Shown here: piece after piece, positions 17,011 through 25,929 of the stretch
How positions within the stretch are numbered: position 1 is the first letter of the stretch
Layout of the letters: each line of letters starts with the position of its first letter
Position numbers and translations under genes: made by a program
Notes under the pieces: model-generated
Databases searched by the model: none
Seen by the model: the letters and a program-made list of their open reading frames with translations, nothing else
What the model was told of the DNA's origin: nothing
Origin: Planctomycetota bacterium
Lineage (GTDB): Bacteria > Planctomycetota > Phycisphaerae > Phycisphaerales > SM1A02
Assembly: GCA_022574595.1 (NCBI GenBank)
Contig: JACZRS010000004.1
Span: forward strand, 186,001 to 250,000
Direction: 5' to 3'
DNA length: 64,000 bases

Positions 17011-19974
17011 CTAATCCTCATCGTCATCATCGTTGCCGATTGTTGTGAGAATCCCTGCATCTGCTAAGAGCTTGGCAATACGCTGGCGGTTAGGTAGGTC
17101 AGAAGCGTCAACTTCGTCGATGAGATTCCTGCGCTCAAGTTCCAATTTCAAGTATTTCGTAGCCAGATCAGAGATAGATGTTGCAGGCATCAATTCCAAT
17201 GACTCAAATCCCTCGCGATAAACGATTCGAGCGGCCAACGATTTGGCCATGATCCATTTTAGATAGGATCGTGGCGTGTCGGTCCACAATCTATTGCCGG
17301 CCTTTGCTACCAATACCTCAGGCAAGTGATCAATCACTAATTGACGAACTAATTGGGAGTTTTTATTTTCCAGATCTTCGATGGCTTCTTCAATAGCATC
17401 CGCAGCCCGAATCATTACACGACTTAATCGTTCGCTAATTGCAGGCAGCGGAACGGGTGGATAATGTCGATGCAGCCGCAATAACAACTCCGCTTCGCGT
17501 TTAGCAAGCATGCGCAGTTTTTCCAGAACCTGCTCAACGAATATGTCTTTGATTTCAAGGAATTCTTCTTCTGATAGCAGCATGCTGGCTACTATTTCAA
17601 AGCTGGAACAGATTACGCCACATTTATTGGCTGAGCTGTCCTTGATGATAAGTGTTCCTCGCTCTGACAATCGAGTTCGCGCTTGTGGGGTTAAGAATAG
17701 ATTTGCACCTTCTACGATGACAGGACTGCTGGGTTTGCCATCAGGTAACAGATACTCCTGCCAATTGCTGTCATGAATAGCGTTGGGCCTACCGCCTGCC
17801 GGTATAAAGGCGTCCGCGACAATGCGGTTATGCATGGTGTTTCTTAGATGCACGCCATCAGGCTCTTCCAGCGCAACTATACGGCCGTTGGGTCCAAGCT
17901 TCTTGCGATTAAAGTGGCTGATCGGAAGTGTATTTTCTACTAAGCGTAATAGCTCAGTGTGATCTAATCCATCGGGGTCTTCGCCCACCCCGCTGCCATC
18001 GGCAATACCTACTATTCGTGCGTTATTGCCATATTCTCTATCAAGGATTTTTATTTCATTGCCCGCAACATCACCATCGGGGCCGCCGGTGATTTTGATG
18101 GTGAAAGGCTGTTGAGTTGGGTTAATACCAACCGATCGCAGTGCTACATCCAGGAATACTGTAATACCTTCGCTGGTTACTCCATATCGCTTGTGATTGA
18201 TGCCCGCACCCGGCTTAGAACTCATCAAAGCTGTAGGTGAAGGATAACCTCGCCTGGCTGCGCGATCCACGATCCAGTCGATCAGCTCAGGTGTAATATT
18301 TTCATCCGGTCCAAGATATAAAAGCTCATCGAAACCCAATCGATCAACAATGAACTGCTGCGTTTGGGGATCTGGGGTGATTAGATCAAGAATCGCATCA
18401 ACAAAAGCCTTGACGCTGCGCGCAAGCTTAGCGGTTGGATCAAGAAGTATGGTTGCTTTAGCGCCCCCTTCAGGGATGTCCTTGTTTTTTAGCTGTTGCG
18501 CTGAGGCTAGGTAGTAAGCCTCATCGAACAAACGTTCTGCTTCACGTGCGTGTTGATCGGGGCTGACCGTACGCACAACACGAACTCCGCCGCGAGCGAT
18601 TTCACGGAACCTTACGTGGAATCCATTAAACGATCGGCCATGAACGAAGAACACACCAAATGGCACTTCCGGCCTCTGCTCATCAGCTAATAAGTTAGGG
18701 TCCAATCTGAATGACAATGCATAACGGTTTTCAACATATACATTAGTGCGTTTAATTGCCTCGACCGCTTTTATCATTGTGCTTAGAACAGTTCTAGCTT
18801 CCTCAAGATCAACATCACTAGCAATCTGTTCCAGCAATTGGATCTTTCGAGTTTCAAACCTTTCATCATCCAGTGGGTCATTGGGGTTGAACCGGGCGAG
18901 CATTAAATCCGCAATCTTGCTCGAATGCAGAATATTTCGTTCTGCTAATCTTACTATGCGGTCAAGTTCAAAGGCATATCGATTAGTTTTCAGCAGCAAT
19001 TGATGCACAAGATGACAGAAGGCAATAATAATCTCTGCACGCGTTAAGTCTAAATCCGGATGACGATATGCTAGACTCAAAGATCGCTCATCTAACCACT
19101 TAAGGCGAATCAGGTCTTTGCGAAGACTCTTCCATAGATCGCTATCAGCTTCAAGCGGACCACCCTCTGGTGTTTGCACAACGAACCCAAGCAAACTGAT
19201 CGAACCGTTAGCTCCATCATCAATCAGATCCAAGTACGCACGGTGAATATTAATTGAAGATCGACTTAATCGAGTTGCGATTCGCTCAAGCATTGTTCGT
19301 GTTGTAGCGTTTCCAATTGCTACAACAATTCGACTTTGCGAGGGGTCGGTTTCAGGCTCTAGCGAAACAGCTGTTCCATCTGTGCCACTGACTCTTCGGA
19401 AAAACTTGATGTGTCTGCAAATACGCAGAGGTGTAACCGTTAGAACATACTCAGCACCTAACCGTTCAAACTGCTCAGTTATCTCCTGTGCGGTCCAATC
19501 TGGTTCGTGCTCGACTGCATGAGCGATAGTTAGCTCAAGTTTGGCACGCTGTTTGGGATCTTGCGGATCAAATCGGTCCGCTTCACCAAATTCAAATGTA
19601 TCTAAGACAAGTTGCCCATCGATTGCGGTATGGATCTTTGCGGCTCGCAACGGTCGATCATGCGGCAGCTCGCTGACCAATTCCGCAAGCACGCCCGGAT
19701 AATCTAATGGCCTAACCAAAGTCCATTGCGATCCATCCTCACTGCGCAGAGTAAGTTCAATGGGCCGACCTGAAGCTTTGGCCGCAATAATCGCTCGCAG
19801 ATGACCTAGTTGAGTTGCGTGATCGGTATCCTGGAAGTACATGGGAGGCATATTTGCCACAAACCACGGGACCACGTCCTGGGCTGTTTCTCGCAACCCC
19901 TCGGTCAACTCATCGATAAGAGTCTTAGGGTCAAGCGGATCTGTGGTTATTGATGAAGTGGATACTTCGCTCAT
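17011..19974 (-). CDS. gdh: NAD-specific glutamate dehydrogenase, large (115-kDa) class
   Basis: 987-residue NAD-dependent glutamate dehydrogenase, converting glutamate to 2-oxoglutarate and ammonia. The catalytic core is at residues about 450-800: GGVRVVRTVSPDQHAREAER, LKNKDIPEGGAKATILLD, SSKPGAGINHKRYGVTSEG and FTIKITGGPDGDVAGNEI, matching the Bac_GDH-type core. The N-terminal 430 residues are a poorly conserved regulatory region with ACT-like strands. Length fits the 115-kDa class rather than the 180-kDa class of Streptomyces or Pseudomonas. It is divergent from ribF (about 100 nt between the chosen starts), and no ammonium-assimilation gene is close by. Confidence 0.9.
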   Translation of the reverse strand: MSEVSTSSITTDPLDPKTLIDELTEGLRETAQDVVPWFVANMPPMYFQDTDHATQLGHLRAIIAAKASGRPIELTLRSEDGSQWTLVRPLDYPGVLAELVSELPHDRPLRAAKIHTAIDGQLVLDTFEFGEADRFDPQDPKQRAKLELTIAHAVEHEPDWTAQEITEQFERLGAEYVLTVTPLRICRHIKFFRRVSGTDGTAVSLEPETDPSQSRIVVAIGNATTRTMLERIATRLSRSSINIHRAYLDLIDDGANGSISLLGFVVQTPEGGPLEADSDLWKSLRKDLIRLKWLDERSLSLAYRHPDLDLTRAEIIIAFCHLVHQLLLKTNRYAFELDRIVRLAERNILHSSKIADLMLARFNPNDPLDDERFETRKIQLLEQIASDVDLEEARTVLSTMIKAVEAIKRTNVYVENRYALSFRLDPNLLADEQRPEVPFGVFFVHGRSFNGFHVRFREIARGGVRVVRTVSPDQHAREAERLFDEAYYLASAQQLKNKDIPEGGAKATILLDPTAKLARSVKAFVDAILDLITPDPQTQQFIVDRLGFDELLYLGPDENITPELIDWIVDRAARRGYPSPTALMSSKPGAGINHKRYGVTSEGITVFLDVALRSVGINPTQQPFTIKITGGPDGDVAGNEIKILDREYGNNARIVGIADGSGVGEDPDGLDHTELLRLVENTLPISHFNRKKLGPNGRIVALEEPDGVHLRNTMHNRIVADAFIPAGGRPNAIHDSNWQEYLLPDGKPSSPVIVEGANLFLTPQARTRLSERGTLIIKDSSANKCGVICSSFEIVASMLLSEEEFLEIKDIFVEQVLEKLRMLAKREAELLLRLHRHYPPVPLPAISERLSRVMIRAADAIEEAIEDLENKNSQLVRQLVIDHLPEVLVAKAGNRLWTDTPRSYLKWIMAKSLAARIVYREGFESLELMPATSISDLATKYLKLELERRNLIDEVDASDLPNRQRIAKLLADAGILTTIGNDDDDED

Positions 19975-20074
19975 TGGGTAGTCATACGACGCCTTGCAGC
20001 TTCAATCAAGGTTTAGGCCGCTGCGTGTGCTCCTTGCTTGGCCCAACGGCTCTGATGGTCTATTGTCATCGCCT

Positions 20075-21001
20075 ATGTCTGGGACTTCTGCTATTACGAT
20101 CGGCAATTTCGACGGCGTGCATTTGGGTCACGTTGAGCTTGTTGCTGCTGCCAGGCAAGCAGTAGGAGCAAGCGGTCGAGTTATCGCACTTTCGTTTGAT
20201 CCCCATCCACTAACGGTTCTCAGACCAGACAAAACTCCTAAGCGTCTAACCACCTTCCAGCAAAGGCAGGATTTGCTCACAAAAGCAGGAGCCGATGAGG
20301 TAGTTCCCTTGCGTCCAACTGGTGATTTTCTCAAGCTCGAGGCGCAGGAATTTCTGGAATGGATTACTAGTAAGTACAAGCCGGACTTTATTGTTGAAGG
20401 TGAGGATTTTCATTTTGCGCGGGCTCGCCAGGGGAATATCAAGACCGTTATAGAGGGTCAGGCTAAGTACGGTTACTCATCAATTATCATCGAGACCGTA
20501 AAAACAATACTTACCGATCATTCGATTGTTCGCGCATCCAGTTCGATGGTGCGTTGGCTTATTGAGCGTGGCCGTGTCAGAGACGCATCAATTTTACTTG
20601 ACCGCCCCTTTGAACTTTGCTGTGAAATCGTCTCAGGAGACAAACGCGGTCGCGATCTGGGTGTTCCAACTGCTAACCTCAATCATCTTGATTACGCACT
20701 ACCCGAAGATGGGATCTACTGCGGTTTTGCAATTGCGGACGATGGCAAGCGTTATGCAGCAGCAATTAGCGTCGGCACAAAGCCTACCTTCGGAAAACAC
20801 CCGCGCCTCTGCGAAGCCCACCTGCTGGATTACCAAGGTGATCTCGATCATTACGGTTGGACAATCAAGTTACAGTTTCACGATTGGATTAGAGATCAAC
20901 TTAAGTTTAATAGTGTTGAGCTTCTGGTTGAGCAGTTAAAGCGTGACATTAACAAAACTCGCAAGCGTTGCGATATGAATCTTGCACAAAGTATATGCTG
21001 A
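20075..21001 (+). CDS. ribF: Bifunctional riboflavin kinase / FAD synthetase RibF
   Basis: Makes FMN from riboflavin and ATP and then FAD. The FAD synthetase (nucleotidyl-transfer) half opens with TIGNFDGVHLGHVEL and includes VEGEDFHFARARQGN and SSSMVRWLIERG; the flavokinase half has GDKRGRDLGVPTANL and the beta-barrel GIYCGFAIADDGKRYAAAISVG, ending LEAHLLDYQGDL-like text. The ATG at 20075 places the start 8 residues before TIGNFDG and gives 308 residues, the usual size; a longer reading from 19994 adds a non-family leader. nrnA follows after 8 nt, so they are likely co-transcribed. Confidence 0.92.
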   Translation: MSGTSAITIGNFDGVHLGHVELVAAARQAVGASGRVIALSFDPHPLTVLRPDKTPKRLTTFQQRQDLLTKAGADEVVPLRPTGDFLKLEAQEFLEWITSKYKPDFIVEGEDFHFARARQGNIKTVIEGQAKYGYSSIIIETVKTILTDHSIVRASSSMVRWLIERGRVRDASILLDRPFELCCEIVSGDKRGRDLGVPTANLNHLDYALPEDGIYCGFAIADDGKRYAAAISVGTKPTFGKHPRLCEAHLLDYQGDLDHYGWTIKLQFHDWIRDQLKFNSVELLVEQLKRDINKTRKRCDMNLAQSIC

Positions 21002-21009
21002 AATAACAA

Positions 21010-22023
21010 GTGAACCAATACACAACAAACACGAGTATTACGCAGATCGCAAGCCGCATCAATGCAGCTAAGCGCATTCTGCTGACAACTCATTCCAAGC
21101 CTGATGGCGATGCGCTGGGGTCTGTCCTGGCTTTATCCCGCGCGCTTAATAATCCTAATCGCCAAGCAGATATTTGGCTCATGGGTCCGTTAGAGCCAAA
21201 CTTAAAGCAAACCGCAGCTGAAACTCCACTCATGTTTATAGAGCAGAAGATGCCTGATGATGATTACGATCTTGTAATTGTTAGTGATACTGGCGCTTGG
21301 TCACAGCTTGACCCACTAGAAAAATGGCTGCGCAATCACTATCAGAAAATTATTGTAATTGATCATCATGCGCGCGGAGATGATGTGGGGGAGCTTAAGT
21401 TAATTGACTCCAAAGCTGCCTCAACCACGCAGATTATTGCTGAACTTCTTGATGAACTAGACTGCCCAATCACAGGCGGAGATGGTTCCATAGCAGAAGC
21501 GCTATTTATAGGTCTAGCAACTGACACAGGCTGGTTTCGCTTTTCAAGCGCACAAGCAGAAGCATTTTATCTTGGCGCCAAGCTGCTTGAGATCGGCGTA
21601 GATAAAACCAAGCTGTTTCAACTGCTTGAAGAAACCCTGCGCCCGCAGCGACTAGCACTAGAAGCACGCGCACTTTCATCATTGGAATTCTTAAAAGATG
21701 GCTCAATTACTTTAATGATGGTTGGGATAAAGGATTTTAAGGAAACAAACTGCACCGGTGAAGATCTAGCAAATTTAGTTAATGCGCCAATGGTTGTCGG
21801 GTCAGTCCGCGTTTCAATATTATTAACACAAGCTCAGCCCAAACTTACGAAAATAAGTTTTCGATCCAAGCCACTAATAAAAGGCTCAAACGATCCTCCC
21901 GCAATAAATGTAAACGACCTGGCGCAGCAGTTCGGAGGCGGCGGTCACATCAACGCAGCAGGCGCACGCATGGAATGTGACATCGACGAAGCACGCAAAA
22001 CTGTCATTGCTGCACTGCAATAA
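21010..22023 (+). CDS. nrnA: DHH/DHHA1 phosphoesterase, NrnA-like nanoRNase/pAp phosphatase
   Basis: 337 residues from a GTG. DHH motifs are complete: TTHSKPDGDALGSVLALSRA (motif I region), VSDTGAWSQLDP, IDHHARGDD (the DHH-type metal site) and GLATDTGWFRFSSA, followed by the DHHA1 substrate-binding half with QFGGGGHINAAGARM. This set marks NrnA-type enzymes, which degrade 2-5-nt RNA (nanoRNA) and dephosphorylate pAp. Two-manganese catalysis in the cytosol is known for the family. It lies 8 nt after ribF; the 3' side is a hairpin shared with a convergent gene. Confidence 0.9.
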   Translation: MNQYTTNTSITQIASRINAAKRILLTTHSKPDGDALGSVLALSRALNNPNRQADIWLMGPLEPNLKQTAAETPLMFIEQKMPDDDYDLVIVSDTGAWSQLDPLEKWLRNHYQKIIVIDHHARGDDVGELKLIDSKAASTTQIIAELLDELDCPITGGDGSIAEALFIGLATDTGWFRFSSAQAEAFYLGAKLLEIGVDKTKLFQLLEETLRPQRLALEARALSSLEFLKDGSITLMMVGIKDFKETNCTGEDLANLVNAPMVVGSVRVSILLTQAQPKLTKISFRSKPLIKGSNDPPAINVNDLAQQFGGGGHINAAGARMECDIDEARKTVIAALQ

Positions 22024-22028
22024 AAAGG

Positions 22029-22049
22029 AAGATTGAAAATTTCAATCTT
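22029..22049. terminator. Possible bidirectional terminator
   Basis: AAGATTGAAA and TTTCAATCTT form a perfect 10-bp inverted repeat around a single base, flanked by TTTATTAT on one side and A5 (T5 on the other strand) on the other. It sits between the convergent nrnA and the minus-strand gene, overlapping the latter's stop. The stem is AT-rich, so strength is doubtful. Confidence 0.4.
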
Positions 22050-22842
22050 TATTATCGTCCTCACTTGGCGGTTGAAGACTTGTTGCATCTACTTCAAAGC
22101 TGAACTGTGCGAATGGCCCAATGAACTTCGCCTTATCAAATGGCCCGGCCGTTGATCTGCTGCGATCAAATGTCACGTTGGGGTGAAGTGTTCCTTTAAG
22201 TTCTACTACTTCTGCCCCAGATCGCCGAATTACTTGTTCATAACGCTTGGTTAAACCTTTACTTAATAGAGCAAAGAAAGGATCTCCGAGCTTGGTGTTG
22301 GTCTTTGGATCCACTGCTTGAAGTTCAAAAGCAAATCCCTTTGGAGTTGGGCTAGTAGCTAAAACTCGAACATGCCAAACTATCTTTGCTCGATATTCTC
22401 GGTTGGCAGCAATTGCCCATCTCTGAACAGCTTTTGAATAAATTTTGTGACTTGTCTCACCAGGCTCACCTTGATCCAGGCCATCAACCGCTTGTTCGTA
22501 ACTGCTCTTTAATGCGCTAAAAAGTGCTCGCGGACTTGCTGTTGCCACAGACTCATCAATCGAGATTTTTTCATCAACTCTTGGCTGTTGACTGGGCTTT
22601 TTCGGTGCATTTCGGGCTGCTTTGAGGGCTTTTTCGAGGTCTTTAACCTGATTGTTGAGCTTTGCAATCTGAGCTTTGGAGGCATCCAGCTCCTTTTGCT
22701 GCTGTTTTACCTGGGTTTTTAGGCGCTGATTTTCTGCTCGTAGGTCCCGATCGCTTTGGCCTAAAGATGTCCCTGTATGCGTAAATAACGCCAAAATAGC
22801 CATTATTGCCAATAATCGTGGTTGATCCAAGTGTTTAAACAT
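22042..22842 (-). CDS. Secreted coiled-coil protein of unknown function
   Basis: 266 residues. Signal peptide MFKHLDQPRLLAIMAILALF...SLGQ, then a coiled coil at about residues 30-75 (LRAENQRLKTQVKQQQKELD), a Pro/Gln linker (KKPSQQPRVDEK) and a globular domain of about 170 residues with KIVWHVRVLATSPTPKGFAFE. It has no lipobox, and no family is recognised; the layout resembles planctomycete exported proteins with a beta domain at the end. Purine-rich GAGGAT precedes the ATG. A 233-bp AT-rich gap with no visible gene separates it from the divergent plus-strand operon. Confidence 0.7.
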   Translation of the reverse strand: MFKHLDQPRLLAIMAILALFTHTGTSLGQSDRDLRAENQRLKTQVKQQQKELDASKAQIAKLNNQVKDLEKALKAARNAPKKPSQQPRVDEKISIDESVATASPRALFSALKSSYEQAVDGLDQGEPGETSHKIYSKAVQRWAIAANREYRAKIVWHVRVLATSPTPKGFAFELQAVDPKTNTKLGDPFFALLSKGLTKRYEQVIRRSGAEVVELKGTLHPNVTFDRSRSTAGPFDKAKFIGPFAQFSFEVDATSLQPPSEDDNKD

Positions 22843-23075
22843 GGCCGATGATCCTCTTTAGAAACCCCAAATAGTTACAAAATACTCTTTGGGAAGTAGT
22901 TTGGGCGGTATGATCTATCATATTATGATCTAAAACCACTCCAAATGGTTCAACTTTTTTTGATGAACTTTCTAACTTTGTTTGCCGTCTAATACATAAT
23001 GCCCCTTAGTAGACAACTAAGCTTAGGCTTTCTCGGATAACCATAAGCCCAACCTTTGGCGAAAGGTGACTTGCG

Positions 23076-24797
23076 ATGAACGAAATCCGTCTGATTCTTA
23101 AAACCGCTGCTCGACGCCTGGAATTGACTTCTTTTCTCGGCTGGGCGCATCTTCTAACCGTTCTGCTGGGCATCGCAGTGCTATGCCTTCTTATTGCTGA
23201 GCGCATTGGTGAGCAGACATTCCTGCCATGGAATTGGATGTTGCCCAGTTTTATCGCAGTGGGTTTGCTTATTGCAGGTCGCATATGGTATGTAAGACGC
23301 AACAGCGAATTACAAGTTGCGTTAGAAGTCGATGAACGTCTGGACTTACACGAAAAATTATCAACCGCTCTTCATTGTAGCGGGCGTGATGATGCTTTTG
23401 CCCGTACTGCACTCGATGATGCAGTTCAAACTGCAAGAGATGCCAAGACTCGCGAAGCTGTCAACCGACACTTTAGTGTCAAGGCTCCGCGCCGATGGTG
23501 GTTAAGCCCAATGATTATTGCTCTTGCGGTTGGATTATGGTTTGTTCCCGCGCTTGATCTTTTTGCAGCTGAGGAGCCAGAGGTCTTACCTAATGATGTA
23601 GCGTTAGAGCAGGCCCCGGAGATAGCAGTTGAAGCAGTTATCAAGCAAATTAAGGAAAGCCCTGAACTTAAAAAAGAACTTGATGATATGTTGGGCAACC
23701 TTTCCAATGATCCAATTGATCCCAAAGCTCCGAAATCTCGAGAACGAAGAGCTATAAAGAACTTAACCGAGCTTAACAAACGTCTCGATGATCTTCTTAA
23801 CGGTTCAAAGGGTAAGACTGCTGAGGCACTAAAGAAATCGTTGCGTCAACTTAAGACCCCCGAAAGTGGCCCGGCAAAGGATTTGGCAGATGCACTAGCC
23901 AAAGGTGATTTCGCACAGGCCCAGAAAGCTCTGGAAAAGTTGATGGCTGACTTAGATAAAGGCAAGCTCGACAAGAAACAACAAGAGCAACTTGCAAAGC
24001 AACTAGAGGATCTTGCCAAGCAAATGGAGAAACTCGCCCAACAGCAACAGCAGATGGAGCAATTGCTCAAGCAGGCGGGAATGAATCCGCAGTTGGCCCA
24101 AAACCCTCAGGCACTACAGCAAGCGATTCAAAACAACGCAAACTTGAATCAACAACAAAAGCTGCAACTTATGCAAATGGCTCAAGCCCAGCAGGCAGCT
24201 GCAAAGGCGTGCCAAGGTATGGGACAGGCTTGCCAACAGATGGCTCAAGGTATGAAGCAAGGGCAAAAAGGCCAGGCCGGTCAGAACATGGCAAATCAGC
24301 TAAATCAGCTTGAAGCAATGCAGCAAATGCTGATGCAAGCTCAAGCTGCTGCTAACGCATGTAAGAATGGACAATGTAAAGGACTAGGGATGCAGCAGGC
24401 GTGGCAGCAATGGCAAACACAGGGCGGTGCATTCGGTAATCGGGGTCAAAGCTCAGGAGGTGGCAAAGCACCTAACAAGAAGACCCCTTCTGGTACAAAA
24501 ATAGAACAAGCTAAAACTAAAATGACCCAGGGCGATATCATCGCACGCTGGCTTGTTGAAGGCCCGAATTACCAGGGTGAATCTACAAAAACCTTGGAGC
24601 AGGTTGAGGCTGTCGTTGCTGAAGGATACGAAGAAGGTCTTTCTGAAGATGAGATTCCTATTCGATATCGTGAAGCACAAAAACACTACTTCGGTGAATT
24701 GCAAGATACTATAAAAGCAATAAAAAAGGCCCGCAAAGAATCTTCCGATGCTGATAATTCAGGTGAAACACCAGCCAATAGCGAATCTGACGACTAA
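23076..24797 (+). CDS. Q/M-rich membrane protein at head of MoxR/VWA locus (DUF4175-like)
   Basis: 573 residues. The first 170 contain three predicted transmembrane segments (LTVLLGIAVLCLLIA, MLPSFIAVGLLIAGRIWYV and WLSPMIIALAVGLWF). Residues 200-460 are a long charged coiled coil that becomes extremely Gln/Met/Ala-rich (QMEKLAQQQQQMEQLLKQAG). The last 110 residues are an acidic helical domain. This architecture matches DUF4175-type proteins that accompany MoxR/DUF58/VWA clusters in planctomycetes and bacteroidetes; the role is unknown, possibly a scaffold at the membrane. AAAGGTGA precedes the ATG. The stop is one base from the next start, indicating an operon. Confidence 0.72.
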   Translation: MNEIRLILKTAARRLELTSFLGWAHLLTVLLGIAVLCLLIAERIGEQTFLPWNWMLPSFIAVGLLIAGRIWYVRRNSELQVALEVDERLDLHEKLSTALHCSGRDDAFARTALDDAVQTARDAKTREAVNRHFSVKAPRRWWLSPMIIALAVGLWFVPALDLFAAEEPEVLPNDVALEQAPEIAVEAVIKQIKESPELKKELDDMLGNLSNDPIDPKAPKSRERRAIKNLTELNKRLDDLLNGSKGKTAEALKKSLRQLKTPESGPAKDLADALAKGDFAQAQKALEKLMADLDKGKLDKKQQEQLAKQLEDLAKQMEKLAQQQQQMEQLLKQAGMNPQLAQNPQALQQAIQNNANLNQQQKLQLMQMAQAQQAAAKACQGMGQACQQMAQGMKQGQKGQAGQNMANQLNQLEAMQQMLMQAQAAANACKNGQCKGLGMQQAWQQWQTQGGAFGNRGQSSGGGKAPNKKTPSGTKIEQAKTKMTQGDIIARWLVEGPNYQGESTKTLEQVEAVVAEGYEEGLSEDEIPIRYREAQKHYFGELQDTIKAIKKARKESSDADNSGETPANSESDD

Positions 24798-24798
24798 G

Positions 24799-25929
24799 GT
24801 GAAGGGTCTTTTAATTCACGCGCTTAAGCAAATAACAAAATACCAACTAAACAGTTGGCTTTGCTGGCTACTGCTAATAACAATCCAATCTACGCTAGTT
24901 GCCTGCGGCCCAGCTTCCGATGGCCCGCACGTAGTCTTATATGCCTCTGCGGATGAATATATTGTGCGCCAAGTCATCGCACAATTTACGGAGCAAACTG
25001 GTATTAAGGTCGATTTCCTGGGCGACACCGAAGCTCAAAAAACCACCGGCTTAGTTAATCGCCTCATAGCTGAAAGTGATAATCCCCAGGCTGATGTTTT
25101 TTGGTCATCTGAAGTTTTTATGACAATCAAATTGGCAGAGCAAAACATTCTTGAACCGCACCAGTCCCCCGCTACCGCTGATTGGCCTAAGAGATATAAA
25201 GACAAGCAAAATCTTTGGTACGGCTTTGCCAGTCGTGCACGTGTGATTGTCTACGCGCCTGATCGAATCTCAGCTGATGACTTACCAAAAACATGGATGG
25301 CTTTAACGCAAGATCGCTTCAAAAACCGCATAGTCATGGCCGACCCGCGCTTTGGTACTACAGGTGGGCATCTCGGGGCAATGAAAGCATACTGGACTCG
25401 AGTTGCGGGTAAGGCTTACTATCCCGCCTTCTTGGAAGGTTTGGCAGCTAATAACGTACGATTACTACCAAGCGGTAACGCAGGTGTAGTTAAGGCCGTC
25501 GCTACAGGTGAAGCAGATCTGGGAATGACCGACACCGATGATGTATGGGCAGCCCAAGCACAAGGTCTAAACGTCAAACTAATATATCCTCGACACGCAA
25601 ACGGTATGGGTGATGATGGAACAGGCACACTTTTAATCCCAAATACTGTAGCGCGAATTAAAGGTGGTTCAAACTCAACTGAAGCAACAATGCTAATTGA
25701 CTTTTTACTTTCTGAGGAAATTGAGCGCATGCTGGCTAAAACAACATCTCACAATATTCCAGTTAGAGAGAAAATCGCTTCAGAGTTTTCTCAATACCAA
25801 GTTCCCGATCCACTAAAAGTTAGCTACAAACAAGCTGCTAATATGCGCGAAGTTGCAGTCGCACAAGCAATGGACTGGCTAACCCGCAAGGACAAGCATA
25901 CGCAAAGCCTGGAAGAAGATGCGCCGTAG
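24799..25929 (+). CDS. ABC transporter substrate-binding lipoprotein, iron(III)/FutA-FbpA type
   Basis: 376 residues from a GTG one base after the previous stop. Lipoprotein signal WLCWLLLITIQSTLVAC with lipobox LVAC. The mature part opens VVLYASADEYIVRQVIAQFTE, typical of the type-II periplasmic binding proteins for ferric iron (family with FbpA/FutA/SfuA), then ADVFWSSEVFMTIKL and DPRFGTTGGHLGAM. The gene overlaps the permease gene by 11 nt. Specificity for iron is by family resemblance only; related proteins bind thiamine, phosphonate or polyamines. No ATPase gene is present in this window. Confidence 0.88.
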   Translation: MKGLLIHALKQITKYQLNSWLCWLLLITIQSTLVACGPASDGPHVVLYASADEYIVRQVIAQFTEQTGIKVDFLGDTEAQKTTGLVNRLIAESDNPQADVFWSSEVFMTIKLAEQNILEPHQSPATADWPKRYKDKQNLWYGFASRARVIVYAPDRISADDLPKTWMALTQDRFKNRIVMADPRFGTTGGHLGAMKAYWTRVAGKAYYPAFLEGLAANNVRLLPSGNAGVVKAVATGEADLGMTDTDDVWAAQAQGLNVKLIYPRHANGMGDDGTGTLLIPNTVARIKGGSNSTEATMLIDFLLSEEIERMLAKTTSHNIPVREKIASEFSQYQVPDPLKVSYKQAANMREVAVAQAMDWLTRKDKHTQSLEEDAP